Origin: Promethearchaeota archaeon
Lineage (GTDB): Archaea > Asgardarchaeota > Lokiarchaeia > Sigynarchaeales > SOKP01
Direction of reading: 5' to 3'
Assembly (NCBI GenBank): GCA_016839905.1
Contig: JAEOTJ010000283.1
Coordinates: 1 to 15,032 of the forward strand
Length of the DNA: 15,032 nucleotides
Shown here: positions 1 through 6,321 of the stretch, piece after piece
Layout of the letters: each line of letters starts with the position of its first letter
How positions within the stretch are numbered: position 1 is the stretch's first letter
The notes under the pieces: model-generated
Told to the model about the DNA's origin: nothing
The model's database searches: none
The model's input: the letters and a program-made list of their open reading frames with translations, nothing else
Translations under genes and position numbers: made by a program

Positions 1-348
1 CTCCTTGTTATGTGAAGTTTTTTCATGTATTTAAGAGCAGAAAAAACCTTCTTGAATGGGTGTAATATCCAGGTGATATGAGAGGAGACAGCGAGAGGAT
101 GCCAAATTATTTATTTCGCCATAAATATATCAGTTATATTAATTATATTCCCCTATTATCTATTAGGTTCATCAATATTTCAATATCGTGAAAGATAAGG
201 ATGCTTATTATTATTATTATTATTATTCTCCCATCTTTGAATTCTCTTTATTTAATTTAATTCTCTTACAGACGAAAAGTAAATTTAAATAAATAAATAC
301 TCATTTACTATTTTGTAAAATGAATTTATATATATAAATAAAAACATT
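1..348. other. Non-coding AT-rich stretch with TTA microsatellite
   Basis: I see no convincing gene in this stretch. It holds seven tandem TTA units at 205-225. A 30-codon ORF at 99-191 follows a purine-rich run, but its translation has no protein-like character. The left edge may cut a neighbouring gene's control region, but nothing identifies one. Confidence 0.5.
325..340 (+). promoter_or_regulatory. TATA-box-like element
   Basis: The run TTTATATATATAAATA is a strong match to an archaeal TATA box. It is nearly symmetrical, so direction is uncertain. On the plus strand it sits about 10-25 bases before an ATG at 349, which would suit a leaderless transcript. Confidence 0.4.
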
Positions 349-444
349 ATGTCTGGACCAGAGAAAAATAAGAAAAATGATATGCAAATATTAAAATATA
401 AAAAAATTATCTTAATTCAATTATTCACAATCAGAACAACGTGA
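349..444 (+). CDS. Possible small lysine-rich ORF, 31 residues
   Basis: The ATG at 349 opens 31 codons ending in TGA at 442-444. The peptide begins MSGPEKNKKND, followed by a short hydrophobic/basic segment. The only support is the strong TATA box just upstream; no Shine-Dalgarno sequence is present. It stops exactly next to the stop codon of a minus-strand frame (445-636), so the two would be convergent. No family is recognised. It could equally be a chance ORF or the stub of a decayed gene. Confidence 0.2.
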   Translation: MSGPEKNKKNDMQILKYKKIILIQLFTIRTT

Positions 445-636
445 TTATTCTCCTTTATTCAACAAAATGGGATATTTTGATGAAATGCTCCACCAATTGA
501 GAATTACGATAGTGAGAAGAGTTGCGAGAGCTATTATGATAGTTAAAGGTGCACCATAACCTTTTTTAAGATTTAGTTGATGAAAAAACAAAATTAATAA
601 AATAGAGAGGATTTTTTCTTGAGATCCAAAATTACA
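445..636 (-). pseudogene. Start-less fragment of a two-helix membrane protein
   Basis: The minus strand has an open frame of 63 codons ending in TAA at 445-447. It is bounded upstream by an in-frame TAA at 637-639 and contains no ATG. The translation reads as two hydrophobic helices (around ILSILLILFF and PLTIIIALATLLTIVIL) joined by a basic loop QLNLKKGYG, then a polar tail ending NKGE. This pattern is typical of the C-terminus of a polytopic membrane protein. Its upstream end runs into the promoter of the histidine kinase, so the 5' part appears lost. A TTG within the frame could start a 48-residue single-helix peptide instead. The opposite strand also has a short ORF, but it lacks protein-like character. 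Confidence 0.3.
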
Positions 637-644
637 TTATAAAG
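637..644 (+). promoter_or_regulatory. TATA box of the kinase-regulator operon
   Basis: TTATAAAG lies with its centre about 26 bases before the ATG at 667, the usual archaeal TATA-to-transcription-start distance. No ribosome-binding sequence precedes the ATG, so the kinase mRNA is probably leaderless. Confidence 0.5.
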
Positions 645-666
645 TATTAAAAATGTGTGAATTTAA

Positions 667-2784
667 ATGAAAAATCTAAATAGTTTTTTATCAGAGGGAA
701 GAGAATGGTTTGACCGTTATATAAAAACCATTCATGAATACGCTAATAAACTACAAGAGTCTGAAGAGTGGCTTTCCACGACACTTAGGAGTATAGGGGA
801 TGCTGTGATTGCAACAGATATTAAAGGTAATGTTACCTTTTTAAATACTATTGCCGAATCACTAACAGGGTGGAAAAAAAAAGAAGGAGTAGGAAAACCA
901 ATTGGAGAAATATTTAAGATTATTAACGGGCAATCCCGTAAACCAGTTGAAAATCCTGTAACACAAGTCATCCGAGAAGGTGTCATCGTTGGTTTGGCGA
1001 ATGATACAATTCTAATATCGAAAGAAGGAAAGGAAATACCGATAAACGATAGCGGTGCACCTATAAAGGATAATGATGGTAATGTTATGGGTGTAGTTCT
1101 GGTATTCCGAGATATTTCCGAGCGAAAGAAGTTAGAGGAAGATTTAAGCGTTGCCTACGATGCAATAAGTTCTTCTATCAACGGTGTTATTATAACAAAC
1201 CGAGAAGGTAAGATAACATACGCCAATCCCTCCTTTATTAGAATGTTTGAATATAATAGCAAGGAAGGCGTGCTCGGAAAGACCGCTTCAGAGTTATTTC
1301 CCCACGAGAAAATCCAGAAATTTTCCGATGTGACTGCCATTATCGATAAAGTTAAAGGTAACACGGAAGAATTCGTAGTACGCCGAAATAACGGTTCTGA
1401 ATTTCCAGTCGAGGTTTCTAGCTCGATTGTTACCAATAAAATGGGGAGTGAAATCGGAAGGATGGCATCCTTCAAGGATATTTCCGAGCGAAAGAAGTTA
1501 GAGGAACAAAATAAAAATTACTCTATAAAATTAGAGATTTTAAATCAAATAATCTCTGTTGGACATATAGTTGAGAGCCTACAGGGGTTATTGGATGCAA
1601 TCTTAGATTTAATTTTAGATTTAACCGATTTTGATGGTGGAGGCATTTATATCTTAAATAAGGAAGAGAGAGTAGCAGAATTATTAAATCATAGAGGTCT
1701 TCCTATGGAATTTGTTGAAGCGGTAAGGAAATGCCCTATTGATCAAGAACCGTACACAATTCTTTTTCACGATAGCCAACCAATATTTTCGGAAAACTGG
1801 GTAAAAAATGATCCAGTTTTTGCTGAGAAGTCTGGGTTCTTGGCGCTCGCAAGCATCCCTATATTTTTAAAAGATGATGTAATTGGAGCTATTAATGTGG
1901 CTTCAAAAAAGCGGCACTTTTTTTCAGATTTCGAGAAAGACATACTTCAAACTATTGGAAAAGAAGTGGGAACTATAATTGCAAAAATGCAATTAGAAGA
2001 AGAACTGATAATTCATAAGATCCAACTTGGAGAAAAAACTGGGGAATTAAAAAATGCTCTTGATGTTCAAAAAGGATATTTAGATCAGATTATTAAAGCT
2101 TCTCAATATAAGACGGAATTTATGACTTCCATGTCTCATGACCTAAGAACCCCCTTGAACTCCATAATTGGTTTTACAGATTTACTCTTAGAACAATCCT
2201 ATGGTTTACTAAACGAGGACCAATTAGGATGTCTCAAAGATGTTCAGGACTCCTCTCAGTTTTTATTGGAAATGATTAATAAAATTTTAGATATTTCCTC
2301 AATTGAAACGGGAGAAGTACATTTAGAATATAAGAAAATTTCATTAAATAGTTTAATTATACAAATTTCAACTTCAATAAAACCCATGTGCCTTCAAAAA
2401 AACCTCGAATTTAAAGTAGAGAGTATCAAGTCTGATAAAATGATTAATGTCGATCCGATTAGATTTAAACAGATTCTTTATAATCTAATAACTAATGCGA
2501 TTAAATACACGAATAGGGGAAGAATTACTCTTGATATCAAGGAGGATAAAAATCAGTGGACCTTTAATGTCATTGATACAGGTATTGGAATATCAAAAGA
2601 AGACCAAAAAGATATATTTCAAGGTTTTAAACGAGTAGATTCTTCTTTTGTCCAATCCGTTCCAGGAATGGGTTTGGGATTATTATTAGCGAAGCGCCTT
2701 GTTAATCTTCACGGGGGTGTTATAAGCGTGAAGAGTAAATTAAGGAAAGGAACCACTTTTTCTTTTATAATACCTAAAAAATGA
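667..2784 (+). CDS. Soluble PAS-PAS-GAF sensor histidine kinase
   Basis: This 705-residue protein is a hybrid-free sensor kinase. It should autophosphorylate on histidine in response to a ligand or redox signal and pass the phosphate to a response regulator, most likely the one encoded next. Two PAS domains occupy about residues 36-155 and 160-280, each ending in a PAC-type DISERKKLEE segment. A GAF domain follows at about 290-440, then a short coiled coil. The HisKA motif SHDLRTPLN places the phospho-acceptor at His491. The ATPase domain shows the N box NLITNAIKYT (Asn606/Asn610), G1 box DTGIGI (Asp637) and G2 box GMGLGL (667-672), so all catalytic elements are present. There is no signal peptide or membrane segment, so sensing is cytoplasmic. 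The start is chosen from the TATA spacing. The ligand cannot be told from the sequence. Confidence 0.93.
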   Translation: MKNLNSFLSEGREWFDRYIKTIHEYANKLQESEEWLSTTLRSIGDAVIATDIKGNVTFLNTIAESLTGWKKKEGVGKPIGEIFKIINGQSRKPVENPVTQVIREGVIVGLANDTILISKEGKEIPINDSGAPIKDNDGNVMGVVLVFRDISERKKLEEDLSVAYDAISSSINGVIITNREGKITYANPSFIRMFEYNSKEGVLGKTASELFPHEKIQKFSDVTAIIDKVKGNTEEFVVRRNNGSEFPVEVSSSIVTNKMGSEIGRMASFKDISERKKLEEQNKNYSIKLEILNQIISVGHIVESLQGLLDAILDLILDLTDFDGGGIYILNKEERVAELLNHRGLPMEFVEAVRKCPIDQEPYTILFHDSQPIFSENWVKNDPVFAEKSGFLALASIPIFLKDDVIGAINVASKKRHFFSDFEKDILQTIGKEVGTIIAKMQLEEELIIHKIQLGEKTGELKNALDVQKGYLDQIIKASQYKTEFMTSMSHDLRTPLNSIIGFTDLLLEQSYGLLNEDQLGCLKDVQDSSQFLLEMINKILDISSIETGEVHLEYKKISLNSLIIQISTSIKPMCLQKNLEFKVESIKSDKMINVDPIRFKQILYNLITNAIKYTNRGRITLDIKEDKNQWTFNVIDTGIGISKEDQKDIFQGFKRVDSSFVQSVPGMGLGLLLAKRLVNLHGGVISVKSKLRKGTTFSFIIPKK
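1111..1140 (+). repeat. 30-bp exact repeat in the PAC segments, copy 1
   Basis: The 30 bases coding for DISERKKLEE are identical at 1111-1140 and 1477-1506, in the same frame, one at the end of each PAS domain. The surrounding PAS sequences differ strongly, so identity is restricted to this linker. Confidence 0.9.
1477..1506 (+). repeat. 30-bp exact repeat in the PAC segments, copy 2
   Basis: Second copy of the 30-base segment at 1111-1140, ending the second PAS domain. Identity stops at both edges. Confidence 0.9.
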
Positions 2785-2802
2785 TTTAAAGAGGATGAAA
2801 AC

Positions 2803-3171
2803 ATGAGTAAAAAAGTCTATGTTATTGAGGATAACGAAAAAAACATGAAATTATTCCGCATGATCCTAAAACAAATACCCAATATAGAGATTCATGAAGA
2901 AACCAGAGGGGATTTGGGATTGGAATTGATAATATCTGGAGATCCGGATGTAATTATTTTAGATATTCAACTCCCTGAAATGAGCGGAATTGAAATCTGT
3001 AAAAAATTACGAGAAATAAAGAAATTTAAGGATATACCGATAATTGCTATTACATCCTATGCCATGAAAGGGGATAAGAAACGTATAATGGAAGCGGGAT
3101 TTAATGAATACATGGCAAAACCAATAAAGGTAAAAGAATTGAGAGAATTAATTCAAAGTTATTTAAATTAG
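2803..3171 (+). CDS. Single-domain response regulator (CheY/DivK-like receiver)
   Basis: This 122-residue protein is a bare receiver domain with no output domain. The acidic pocket is VIEDN (Glu9, Asp10), the phospho-acceptor is Asp54 in VIILDIQLPEMSG, the switch residue is Thr84 in IAITSYAMKG, and the conserved lysine is Lys106 in MAKPIK. All key residues are intact, and the AMKGDKKRIMEAGFNEY helix resembles DivK-type receivers. It starts 18 bases after the kinase stop, with a GAGG ribosome-binding run between them, so the two are co-transcribed and very likely partners. With no effector domain it must act by protein-protein contact or as a phosphorelay intermediate; the target is not in the window. 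Confidence 0.93.
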   Translation: MSKKVYVIEDNEKNMKLFRMILKQIPNIEIHEETRGDLGLELIISGDPDVIILDIQLPEMSGIEICKKLREIKKFKDIPIIAITSYAMKGDKKRIMEAGFNEYMAKPIKVKELRELIQSYLN

Positions 3172-3626
3172 GTTCCTATATTTCTTTTAAAGTTGATAAT
3201 TTGGGAAAAAATTTTAAAAGAGGGTTCGATTATGAGGTTGCAAGTTAATATTTATTTCCGATAATATTTTTAATGATGTCATTATCAGCTAATGCAAATT
3301 GGCTTCTATTCAGCTTAAAATACAATGAAAATCTTTAAATATCATAAATAAAATGGTTCATGATTTAATTACTCTCCACTCCATTTTTATCGTCAACCTT
3401 AAGCTTGATATTCATTAAGATTAACTTGCAACCTTATAGTTCGAATCCTTTTCTTTTATAAGATCTATAATTTTAGATTCTATTCAACTTATACCTTCTT
3501 TTCTTAGGTTTTTTATGAATTATAGAGGGGGATTTGATCCTATTTTTTCAAACCAAATTTTCATAATCATATTTCATGAGGAGCAGGAGTATTCACTTAT
3601 AAAAACAAGACTTGAACAATGTTTAA
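3172..3626. other. Intergenic region after the two-component operon
   Basis: No protein gene is supported here. It holds the long imperfect inverted repeat 3213-3461. A 55-codon plus-strand ORF at 3515-3682 runs through the antisense of the tRNA fragment and is rejected as spurious. Confidence 0.5.
3213..3461. repeat. Imperfect inverted repeat, about 40-bp arms, MITE-like
   Basis: The left arm (about 3213-3249) and right arm (about 3420-3461) are inverted copies. The inner 15 bp, AGGTTGCAAGTTAAT at 3235-3249, match 3420-3434 exactly. Outward, the arms continue with TTCGA and AAAAG blocks separated by small gaps and mismatches. About 170 bases of AT-rich non-coding sequence lie between the arms. 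This is the layout of a miniature inverted-repeat element, or of a long fold-back RNA. No target-site duplication could be identified by eye. Confidence 0.55.
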
Positions 3627-3651
3627 TGGACCTGACGGGAATTGAACCCGT
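3627..3651 (-). tRNA. 3' fragment of a tRNA gene (T-arm plus acceptor strand only)
   Basis: Read on the minus strand, this has a perfect T-arm: stem ACGGG/CCCGT around the canonical loop TTCAATT. The 7-base acceptor strand CAGGTCC and discriminator A follow; CCA is not encoded. A complete tRNA would need GGACCTG or a near match upstream (higher coordinates), then D and anticodon arms; none is visible before the stop codon of the 3722-5191 gene. This is therefore a 3' partial copy, not a functional gene. Such fragments are commonly left where an element integrated into a tRNA gene. A split-tRNA 3' half is a remote alternative. Confidence 0.7.
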
Positions 3652-3721
3652 GGCCAATGAAGAGAAAGTTAGACGATCATAAAAAGGGATTTAGGGAGTT
3701 CTTCCCATTTAAGGCTCATTT

Positions 3722-5191
3722 TCAAGACATTTTTACAAGTTTAAAATGACAGACGGGACATTCCTCCCAATCAGACCCAACACTCGCAGTACATTTAGGA
3801 TTCGGACAAGGAAAGGATTGTTCCTTCTCTATTTGCTCTTGCTTGAAAAGTTTGCTTGCTTTTTTGGCCGCATCAATGGATTGTAGTAACTTCTCTGGTT
3901 TAAAAAATTTTTCACATTTAGAGCATTTATTCGTCAAATCTTGTTTTAAGATGATTTTTCCACAATTAGGACAAAATCCTTGACCGTCCTCTAATATGCT
4001 ATCTAAACTAATTTCCCTTGTTTCACTTATAGAGACTATATTGATGTCCTCATAATTATCAGACCCATTTATGATATTAATTAAGGAATTTATTCCTTCC
4101 TTTGATTTTATTAATTTATCAGATGTTACTATTAAGTTTTTTAAATTATTCTTAGCTATACCAAAGTCCCTAGCAGTCTTTATAAAGAGCTTTTCTATTA
4201 ACATCTCAAATTCTTCTTGAATTTCTTGCCAAATTAATCCCATTATCTTTAATTCATCTGCAACTTCTTCAGCAATCTTATCAAGTTCATTAATACTTTT
4301 TTCTCCAACTAAGTTTTGATTAATGAATTCCTCTAATATCCTATCCTTAATTAATCTCATCGTGGTGGTTCCAATTATATCTTTTTCATGGAAAAAGAAA
4401 GAATCTTCATCACCATCTTTTTCCCTAATAAACATGAAAAACCCTAAATTATTCTGCATTAATTTATCAATAAAATAATCTAATTGATAAGATTTCAAGT
4501 GGCAGAGTTCAATGAATTGTGATTTATTAAGCTTGTATCCTGAAAATTTTGATAAGTCAATACTCTTTATGTCTTTTTCTTCTTTAAATTCACCTTCTGA
4601 TATGGTGATATCTTCACTTAATCCCTCTTTATCTTTTAAGAGGTCGGCTTCCAGTTTCCAGTATTTATACGCAAAAATATCTTGCCCTAGAATAGAATTG
4701 TAAAACATGTATAATAGAGTATAATATAGGTCTCGATTTTGTTCAATGAGGAAGAATTTTTCCCCGATTTTTAAGATTATTTGAATGATGTGGAAGCATA
4801 GAGATTCTGGAACTCCAATTTCCTTGTAAAATTCGATTAAAGGTGATAATTTCGAGAGATTCTCGTGTAATTCATTGATGTAAAAAAGGTTTTCTTGCGC
4901 TCCATAACCTTCTTCGGTCAATTTTGTCTCTCCTTTCTGTGTTATGAAATATCGAGTTTCTTGAATATTTTTATCAGAATAAATCTTTTTTTCAATATTT
5001 CTTTGGTCTAAATGTGATTTAAGATATTTGGAAACCGTTGATCTGCTCAACTTACATAATTCTCCTAATCTTGTAAATTTTTGAGGGCCAAGGTTTTTAA
5101 GAATAAATAGAACGCGTTTATCATTATCTAATTCCTTTAATATATCCAAGATTCTCTTTTTAATTTCAGTAGATACATTCCAAGTTGTCAT
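3722..5191 (-). CDS. Winged-helix regulator with two C-terminal zinc ribbons
   Basis: This 489-residue protein begins with a DNA-binding winged helix (about residues 10-95). The recognition-helix region is LCKLSRSTVSKYLKSHL, followed by a wing ending RYFITQKGETKL, which resembles ArsR/MarR-type archaeal regulators. The middle 300 residues are helical and acidic and match no family I know. The C-terminus has two zinc ribbons: Cys407-x2-Cys410 with Cys423-x2-Cys426, and Cys462-x4-Cys467 with Cys478-x2-Cys481. A basic helix separates them. It is probably a cytosolic transcription factor; the ribbons may bind nucleic acid or a partner. The ATG is supported by a TATA box 18-30 bases upstream and implies a leaderless mRNA. 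The target genes are unknown. Confidence 0.75.
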   Translation of the reverse strand: MTTWNVSTEIKKRILDILKELDNDKRVLFILKNLGPQKFTRLGELCKLSRSTVSKYLKSHLDQRNIEKKIYSDKNIQETRYFITQKGETKLTEEGYGAQENLFYINELHENLSKLSPLIEFYKEIGVPESLCFHIIQIILKIGEKFFLIEQNRDLYYTLLYMFYNSILGQDIFAYKYWKLEADLLKDKEGLSEDITISEGEFKEEKDIKSIDLSKFSGYKLNKSQFIELCHLKSYQLDYFIDKLMQNNLGFFMFIREKDGDEDSFFFHEKDIIGTTTMRLIKDRILEEFINQNLVGEKSINELDKIAEEVADELKIMGLIWQEIQEEFEMLIEKLFIKTARDFGIAKNNLKNLIVTSDKLIKSKEGINSLINIINGSDNYEDINIVSISETREISLDSILEDGQGFCPNCGKIILKQDLTNKCSKCEKFFKPEKLLQSIDAAKKASKLFKQEQIEKEQSFPCPNPKCTASVGSDWEECPVCHFKLVKMS

Positions 5192-5208
5192 ATGTATACT
5201 AATAGAAA

Positions 5209-5220
5209 TTTATATATAAA
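5209..5220 (-). promoter_or_regulatory. TATA box of the winged-helix gene
   Basis: The plus-strand run TTTATATATAAA is a near-symmetric TATA element, 18-30 bases before the minus-strand ATG at 5191. The spacing predicts transcription starting at or beside the start codon. Confidence 0.55.
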
Positions 5221-5232
5221 AATTTATACTTG

Positions 5233-5283
5233 AGTTCGAACAAATATTGTTTTACATTAGTTATGTAGGAATCATTTCGAACT
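5233..5283. promoter_or_regulatory. Inverted pair of AGTTCGAA sites, possible operator
   Basis: AGTTCGAA at 5233-5240 and its inverse TTCGAACT at 5276-5283 lie in the divergent promoter region between the winged-helix gene and the 5418 gene. The first forms the palindrome GTTCGAAC at 5234-5241. Binding by the neighbouring winged-helix protein is a guess based only on position. Confidence 0.25.
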
Positions 5284-5417
5284 AATATGAAATTATTAGA
5301 CTCTAAACAATTGCTAAATCATTATGTCTAATTACTACAATTATATATTTTCATTGCTTCTACTATAATAATTCTAAAAAATTAAGTTAAATATTTTAAA
5401 AAAAAAAGAGATATTAT

Positions 5418-5606
5418 ATGCCAATGGAAAATCCAAACTTATTAGAAAGAATAAAAGCAATTGAAAATAGATTGGAAAGAATAGAAAATCGGCTTGAATC
5501 GATGGAAAGTTTGATAGGGCGGCGTCCTCTTAGACCTGGACCAGATCCATTCCCCGAACGAAGACCACCGGGTCCCTTACCTGGCCCTGATCCCCTACGT
5601 TTTTAA
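5418..5606 (+). CDS. Small coiled-coil protein with proline-rich tail
   Basis: This 62-residue protein has two clear halves. Residues 6-33 form a charged heptad helix (LLERIKAIENRLERIENRLE), a likely coiled coil for self-association. Residues 34-62 are Pro/Gly/Arg-rich, with RRPLRPGPDP, ERRPPGPLPG and PDPLRF, and should be disordered. The strong compositional split and a regular heptad argue for a real gene despite the short length. The TATA-like AAATATTTTAAAA just upstream and the absence of a clear ribosome-binding site suggest a leaderless start. It is not recognisable as a named family. The tail resembles ligands of poly-proline-binding proteins such as profilin, which Asgard archaea have, but no partner is encoded here. 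Confidence 0.6.
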   Translation: MPMENPNLLERIKAIENRLERIENRLESMESLIGRRPLRPGPDPFPERRPPGPLPGPDPLRF

Positions 5607-5615
5607 TATTTAAAA

Positions 5616-5631
5616 TCAAACTAAAGTTTGA
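5616..5631 (+). terminator. Weak hairpin after the 5418 gene
   Basis: TCAAAC-TAAA-GTTTGA forms a 6-bp stem ten bases after the stop codon. The stem is AT-rich and is not followed by a T tract, so a terminator role is doubtful. Confidence 0.2.
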
Positions 5632-5716
5632 CTAAAAAGATAAGAATATTTAATACTAAACGGATCAAGTATCACTTAACTTAACTAAAAAAAAATAATA
5701 TAAATTATAAAAATTA

Positions 5717-5723
5717 AGGAGGT
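5717..5723 (+). promoter_or_regulatory. Strong Shine-Dalgarno site of the ubiquitin-like gene
   Basis: AGGAGGT lies 7 bases before the ATG at 5731 and fixes that start over an out-of-frame ATG at 5726, which meets a stop after two codons. It is the strongest ribosome-binding site in the window, most other starts here being leaderless or weak, so efficient translation is likely. Confidence 0.8.
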
Positions 5724-5730
5724 TGATGGA

Positions 5731-5985
5731 ATGACACAATATCGTTTCAGGCTGACTGGAGTTCCGCCAGACCAAGCAATTAAATTAATCGAAGTGGATC
5801 CCAATCAGAGCATAGCTGAAATTAAGAAGAACGTGCAAAAGGAATACAAGTTAAATCCAATTTTGGCCATTCAATTCATTTTTAAAGGCAAAGTTTTACC
5901 TGACAATCTCAAGTTCGCCAAGATAGGAATTCACCCGAAGAAGGACGTCATTACGGTTATGGCCACGCAAGCAGGTGGCTGTTAA
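5731..5985 (+). CDS. Ubiquitin-like modifier ending Gly-Gly-Cys
   Basis: This 84-residue protein has the length and pattern of a beta-grasp ubiquitin-like modifier. IKLIEVDPNQSIAEIKKNVQ corresponds to ubiquitin strand 2 and the main helix. FKGKVLPDN corresponds to AGKQLEDGR, so Lys54 lies where ubiquitin has Lys48. VITVMATQ is the last strand. The C-terminus is ATQ-Ala-Gly82-Gly83-Cys84. A diglycine end is what E1 enzymes activate, but here one extra Cys must be removed first, as with ubiquitin precursors; otherwise the protein acts uncleaved. No E1, E2, E3 or JAMM protease is in the window. A sulphur-carrier role (MoaD/ThiS/Urm1-like) is the alternative, although those usually end in bare GG. 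It is followed by a T14 tract, so it is probably monocistronic. Confidence 0.85.
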   Translation: MTQYRFRLTGVPPDQAIKLIEVDPNQSIAEIKKNVQKEYKLNPILAIQFIFKGKVLPDNLKFAKIGIHPKKDVITVMATQAGGC

Positions 5986-5997
5986 GGAGTTTTAAAA

Positions 5998-6011
5998 TTT
6001 TTTTTTTTTTT
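5998..6011 (+). terminator. T-tract terminator after the ubiquitin-like gene
   Basis: A run of fourteen T begins 13 bases after the stop codon. In archaea an oligo-T tract alone can end transcription by RNA polymerase. No GC-rich hairpin precedes it. Confidence 0.6.
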
Positions 6012-6321
6012 CATTAATTTTTTTCAAAATCAATCCATTCCTCAAGTTTAAGTCAATTTAAATTATAAATAAAAATCCATATAAATGCAGGAAATTCAAC
6101 GAGTTTTTTTTGAACTGATTTTTATCATTAATAGTATGATACTTGAGGTGAAAATCATGCTTAAATTGAATTAAAAAGAGGATCATAAAAAGCTAAAGAA
6201 CGCGAAGTATTCCCAATAATAAGATTAATTTTCTAAACTAAGGTACTATTAATATTTATATATCACTCTTGCTTTTATATTAATGAGAAAAACCTACGAT
6301 TAAAGACATCTCAAGTGGAAA
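6012..6321. other. Intergenic region before the FWGHCSN gene
   Basis: This AT-rich stretch has no supported gene. A 5-codon ORF at about 6157 follows a GAGGTG run, but it is too short to call. The promoter of the next gene lies at its right end. Confidence 0.4.
6255..6262 (+). promoter_or_regulatory. TATA box of the 6322 gene
   Basis: TTTATATA predicts a transcription start near 6285 and a leader of roughly 35 bases before the ATG at 6322. Confidence 0.45.

Noticed and set aside
99..191. 30-residue ORF after a purine-rich run
   Set aside because: The translation is mostly Tyr, Ile, Ser and Asn as expected of AT-rich random sequence; no promoter at the right distance.
205..225. Tandem TTA units as a CRISPR or origin repeat
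   Set aside because: It is a simple microsatellite; there are no spacers, and no origin-binding boxes or replication genes nearby.
732..1475. Minus-strand ORFs opposite the histidine kinase
   Set aside because: They are antisense to an intact kinase with all motifs; the peptides are low-complexity shadows.
667..3171. Kinase-regulator pair as part of the ubiquitin-like neighbourhood
   Set aside because: It has its own promoter and is separated by about 550 bases holding an inverted repeat and a tRNA scar; nothing links it to the genes on the right.
3627..3651. Complete or split tRNA gene
   Set aside because: No sequence pairing with the acceptor strand CAGGTCC, and no D or anticodon arm, lies upstream. 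A split half would normally carry a guide helix, which is not seen.
3515..3682. Plus-strand 55-codon ORF starting MNYRGGFDP
   Set aside because: It runs through the antisense of the tRNA fragment, giving the typical spurious peptide LTGIEPVA, and has no ribosome-binding site or promoter.
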